Assembly: GCF_018408855.1 (NCBI RefSeq)
Contig: NZ_AP024323.1
Span: 1 to 64,000, forward strand
From: Caballeronia sp. NK8
GTDB lineage: Bacteria; Pseudomonadota; Gammaproteobacteria; Burkholderiales; Burkholderiaceae
Length of the DNA: 64,000 nt
Direction: 5' to 3'
The translations under genes and the position numbers were made by a program. Shown here piece by piece: positions 61,220-64,000 of the stretch. The notes under the pieces are model-generated. The model was not told the origin of the DNA and did not search any database. It was given only the letters and a program-made list of their open reading frames with translations. Every line of letters starts with the position of its first letter. Position 1 is the stretch's first letter.

Positions 61220-62755
61220 ATGCTTGAGACGAAACCAAATATCCTTGTGCTGATGGCCGATCAGCTCACGCCCTTCGCGCTGTCCGCATACGGCAACCGC
61301 GTGACGAAGACGCCGCGCATCGATGCGCTCGCACGAGAAGGCGTCGTGTTCGAATCCGCGTATTGCGCAAGCCCGCTATGCGCGCCGTCGCGCTTTTCGC
61401 TTCTCGTAGGCAAGCTGCCTTCGAATATCGGCGCATACGACAACGCCGCCGAGTTTCCGTCCGAGACGCTCACGTTCGCGCACTATCTGCGCGCCGAAGG
61501 CTATCGCACGATTCTTTCGGGCAAGATGCATTTCTGCGGCGCGGATCAGTTGCACGGCTTCGAGGAGCGTCTCACGACCGATATCTATCCCGCCGATTTC
61601 GGCTGGACGCCCGACTGGCAGAATCCCGATGCGCGCCCGACGTGGTATCACAACATGAGCTCCGTGATCGACGCTGGCCCGTGCGTGCGAACCAATCAAC
61701 TCGACTTCGATGACGAAGTGACCTTCACGGCGCGTCAGAAGCTCTTCGATATCGCGCGCGAGCGCAACGCGGGCAGAGACGCGCGGCGGTTCATGATGGT
61801 CGCGTCCCTCACGCATCCGCACGATCCGTACGCGATTCCGCGCAAGTACTGGGACATGTATCGCGATGAGGATATCGACATGCCTTCGTATCGCGATTCG
61901 CTCGATGCATGCGATCCCCATTCCAAGCGTCTGCGTCACGTGTACGAAGCGGACCGCACGCCGCCGACCGAGCGGCAGATCCGCAACGCGCGGCGCGCCT
62001 ATTACGGCGCGGTGTCCTATGTCGACGATCAGTTCGCCGCGATCCTCGAAGCGCTCGAACAGGCGGGCCTCGCCGACGATACGATCATCGTCGTCACGTC
62101 CGATCATGGCGAGATGCTCGGCGAGCGCGGCCTCTGGTACAAGATGACGTTTTTCGAAGGCGGCTGCCGCGTGCCGCTGATCGTGCATGCGCCGAAGCAG
62201 TTTCGCGCGCATCGCGTGGCGGACTCGGTCTCGCATCTCGACGTGCTGCCGACGCTCGTCGAATTCGCGCGCGGAGAAGCGCCGCAATCATGGCCCGATA
62301 GCATCGACGGTCGAAGCCTCGTGCCGCATCTACGCGAGACCGGCGGCCATGACGAAGCGATCGGCGAATATCTCGCGGAAGGCGCGATCGCGCCCATCGT
62401 GATGATCCGGCGTGGACGTTTCAAGTTCATTCACACGCGCGTCGATCCCGATCAGCTCTATGACGTCGAGGCCGATCCTTTTGAGCGCGTGAATCTCGCG
62501 AGTGACCAGCGTCATGCATCGCGCGTGGCCGAATTCCGCGCCGAAGTCGCGCGCCGCTGGAATCTCGACGCGCTGCATCAGGAGGTGCTGAAGAGCCAGC
62601 AGCGCCGTCATTTCCACTTCGCGGCGACGACGCGCGGCACGATTCAATCATGGGACTGGCAGCCGCATGTCGATGCGAGCCAGCGCTACATGCGCAATCA
62701 CATCGATCTGGACGATCTCGAAGCGATGGCGCGTTTTCCCGCCGTCGAGCACTGA
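61220..62755 (+). CDS. betC: Choline sulfatase
   Basis: 511 residues, alkaline phosphatase-superfamily sulfatase. The formylglycine motif CAPSR is at Cys54-Arg58 (SPLCAPSRFSLLVGKLP). Metal ligands are in LMADQLTPFALSAYGN and VVTSDHGEMLGERGLWYKM. It hydrolyses choline-O-sulfate to choline and sulfate in the cytoplasm, the first step of the route through betIBA. No signal peptide. It is followed by a choline-binding protein gene 44 bp downstream. Confidence 0.94.
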   Translation: MLETKPNILVLMADQLTPFALSAYGNRVTKTPRIDALAREGVVFESAYCASPLCAPSRFSLLVGKLPSNIGAYDNAAEFPSETLTFAHYLRAEGYRTILSGKMHFCGADQLHGFEERLTTDIYPADFGWTPDWQNPDARPTWYHNMSSVIDAGPCVRTNQLDFDDEVTFTARQKLFDIARERNAGRDARRFMMVASLTHPHDPYAIPRKYWDMYRDEDIDMPSYRDSLDACDPHSKRLRHVYEADRTPPTERQIRNARRAYYGAVSYVDDQFAAILEALEQAGLADDTIIVVTSDHGEMLGERGLWYKMTFFEGGCRVPLIVHAPKQFRAHRVADSVSHLDVLPTLVEFARGEAPQSWPDSIDGRSLVPHLRETGGHDEAIGEYLAEGAIAPIVMIRRGRFKFIHTRVDPDQLYDVEADPFERVNLASDQRHASRVAEFRAEVARRWNLDALHQEVLKSQQRRHFHFAATTRGTIQSWDWQPHVDASQRYMRNHIDLDDLEAMARFPAVEH

Positions 62756-62799
62756 GGACGCGATCCGCACCATCACCCCACATTCGACAGGAACGCACC

Positions 62800-63747
62800 A
62801 TGAAAAAGGGCTTCATCCATGCGCTCGTCGCCGCCGCGCTCGGCATCGTGACGTCTCACGCGTCGTCCGCGGAGCCGCAGTCCTGCACTCAGGTGCACAT
62901 GGCCGGGCCCGGCTGGACCGATATCGACGCGACCAATGCAATGAGCGGCATCGTGCTCAAGGCGCTCGGCTACCGGCAGAACGTCGCGAACCTGTCGGTG
63001 CCGATCACGTATCAGGGCATGAAGAAAGGGCAGATCGACGTCTTTCTCGGCAACTGGATGCCTGCGCAGGCGCCGCTCGTGAAGCCGTTCTTCGAGGAGA
63101 AATCGATCGACGTGGTGCGCCCGAATCTATCCAACGCGAAGTTCACGCTTGCCGTGCCGGACTATGTGGCGGCCGCCGGCGTGCATTCGTTCGCAGACCT
63201 CGCGAAGAACGCCGACAAGTTCGATCACCGCATCTATGGCATCGAGCCGGGCGCGCCCGCGAATCAGAACATCAAGCGCATGGTCGACGACAAGTCATTC
63301 GGCCTGGGCGACTGGAAAGTGGTCGAATCGAGCGAGACCGCGATGCTTACGCAAGTGGATCGCGCGGTGCGCGAGAAGAAGTGGATCGTGTTTCTCGGCT
63401 GGGAGCCGCATGTGATGAACACGAAGTTCAAGCTCGCCTATCTCGATGGCGGCGACCGGTACTTCGGCGCGAATATTGGCGGCGCGACGGTCAACACGGT
63501 GGCGCGCAGCGGCTACGAGCAGCAATGCCCGAATGTCGCGCGCCTGTTCAGGCAGATGGCGTTCAACGTCGATCTGGAAAACGGCGTGATCACCGAGGTG
63601 CTGGAAAAGAAGGCCCACGTCGACGCAGCCGCGACGGATGCGCTCAAGCGCCATCCGGAACTGCTGAAATCCTGGCTCGACGGCGTGAGCACGGCGAGCG
63701 GCGGCAACGGCCTGGAAGCCGTTCAGACCGCGCTCGGCGTGAAGTGA
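62800..63747 (+). CDS. choX: Choline-type ABC substrate-binding protein, second copy
   Basis: 315 residues, same length as the paralogue at 25611. A signal peptide ends near ASSAEP (about residue 24). Pocket motifs are AGPGWTDIDATNAM, VFLGNWMPAQAP, FTLAVPDYVAAAG and VFLGWEPHVMN. The Asn in place of Tyr in the second motif (GNW versus GYW) may alter specificity, for example to choline-O-sulfate given its place next to betC; this is inference. No ATPase or permease is adjacent. Confidence 0.88.
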   Translation: MKKGFIHALVAAALGIVTSHASSAEPQSCTQVHMAGPGWTDIDATNAMSGIVLKALGYRQNVANLSVPITYQGMKKGQIDVFLGNWMPAQAPLVKPFFEEKSIDVVRPNLSNAKFTLAVPDYVAAAGVHSFADLAKNADKFDHRIYGIEPGAPANQNIKRMVDDKSFGLGDWKVVESSETAMLTQVDRAVREKKWIVFLGWEPHVMNTKFKLAYLDGGDRYFGANIGGATVNTVARSGYEQQCPNVARLFRQMAFNVDLENGVITEVLEKKAHVDAAATDALKRHPELLKSWLDGVSTASGGNGLEAVQTALGVK

Positions 63748-63751
63748 AGGG

Positions 63752-64000
63752 TTAGAGGCCGAGGCGGTCGATGACCGCGCGGGTGGCCGGAGAAACGAAG
63801 TGGCGGATGGCCTCGACGTGAGACTTGTTGAGGAGTGCGTGATCGCGATAGACGCCTACCGCTTTGGCCAGGCGTTCGAGCACGATGTTATGCACGATGG
63901 ATACGTCCTGGCCGAAATCCCGCGCCTGAGTGGAGACGAGCCTGTCGATCGCGCGAATCATGTCGAGCAGGCCTTCGGTATGAGGTGCATAGATGTGCAG
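63752..64000 (-). CDS. C-terminal part of an unrecognised protein (cut by window end)
   Basis: The reading frame runs to the window edge without a stop, giving 82 visible C-terminal residues that begin LHIYAPHTEGLLDMIRAIDR and end RAVIDRLGL. It is predicted all-helical and contains QDVSIVHNIVLERLAKAVGV. An internal Met at 63961 is probably not the start. The stop is 4 bp from the converging choX-like stop. No family is recognised. Confidence 0.6.
   Translation of the reverse strand: MHIYAPHTEGLLDMIRAIDRLVSTQARDFGQDVSIVHNIVLERLAKAVGVYRDHALLNKSHVEAIRHFVSPATRAVIDRLGL

Noticed and set aside
1..64000. CRISPR arrays, tRNA or rRNA genes, transposase genes or prophage
   Set aside because: No repeat-spacer pattern, RNA gene signature, transposase motif or phage gene was seen on either strand.

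Overview
The window looks like the start of a secondary chromosome (chromid) of a Burkholderia-group beta-proteobacterium, most likely Paraburkholderia or Caballeronia. Base 1 is the ATG of a plasmid-type replication initiator. A parA-parB pair follows, with palindromes built on TTTATGCGCATAAA, which (from memory) is the core of the Burkholderia chromosome-2 parS site. DNA is GC-rich throughout except for a visibly less GC-rich patch at about 26.6-28.3 kb.

Layout. 1-3.4 kb: replication and partition (rep, parB, parA, three parS-like sites; a fourth near-match lies inside a gene at 13.5 kb). 3.4-6.4 kb: a Pat-type protein acetyltransferase with a degenerate ligase part, and a hypothetical gene. 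6.5-16.2 kb: an IclR regulator and a ten-gene operon (three-gene sugar ABC importer, two-piece UxaA-type dehydratase, aldo/keto reductase, lactonase, SDR, FAH-family hydrolase) matching a non-phosphorylating 6-deoxy-sugar route, best read as L-fucose to pyruvate plus lactate. 16.3-22.3 kb: thioesterase, chemoreceptor, AGE-family epimerase, MgtC-like protein, hypotheticals. 22.4-26.6 kb: a choline/betaine ABC transporter with a GlxA-type AraC regulator and a binding protein. 26.6-28.1 kb: a type VI secretion cassette (L,D-transpeptidase-like toxin, membrane protein as probable immunity, Hcp). 28.3-30.6 kb: class II aldolase, second GlxA-type regulator, small membrane protein. 30.9-38.3 kb: serine deaminase and sarcosine oxidase operon. 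38.4-45.2 kb: MFS transporter, betIBA and fdhA. 45.9-58.5 kb: a GbdR-like regulator and the operon for glycine betaine and dimethylglycine demethylation (dgcAB, ETF pair, gbcAB) plus a betaine-binding protein. 59.2-64 kb: purU, a LysR regulator, choline sulfatase betC, another choline-binding protein, and a gene cut by the window end.

The genes from 22 to 64 kb together encode an almost complete path from choline-O-sulfate to pyruvate: BetC, BetA, BetB, GbcAB, DgcAB with its ETF, SoxBDAG and SdaA, with FdhA, PurU and a FolB-like protein for the C1 units. Only serine hydroxymethyltransferase is not seen. One ATPase/permease pair appears to serve three binding proteins.

Two copies of a roughly 612-bp palindrome-armed repeat (45264-45876 and 58559-59169) lie in opposite orientation, each between the 3' ends of two converging genes. 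They contain open frames that look spurious and are the most unusual non-genic structure here.
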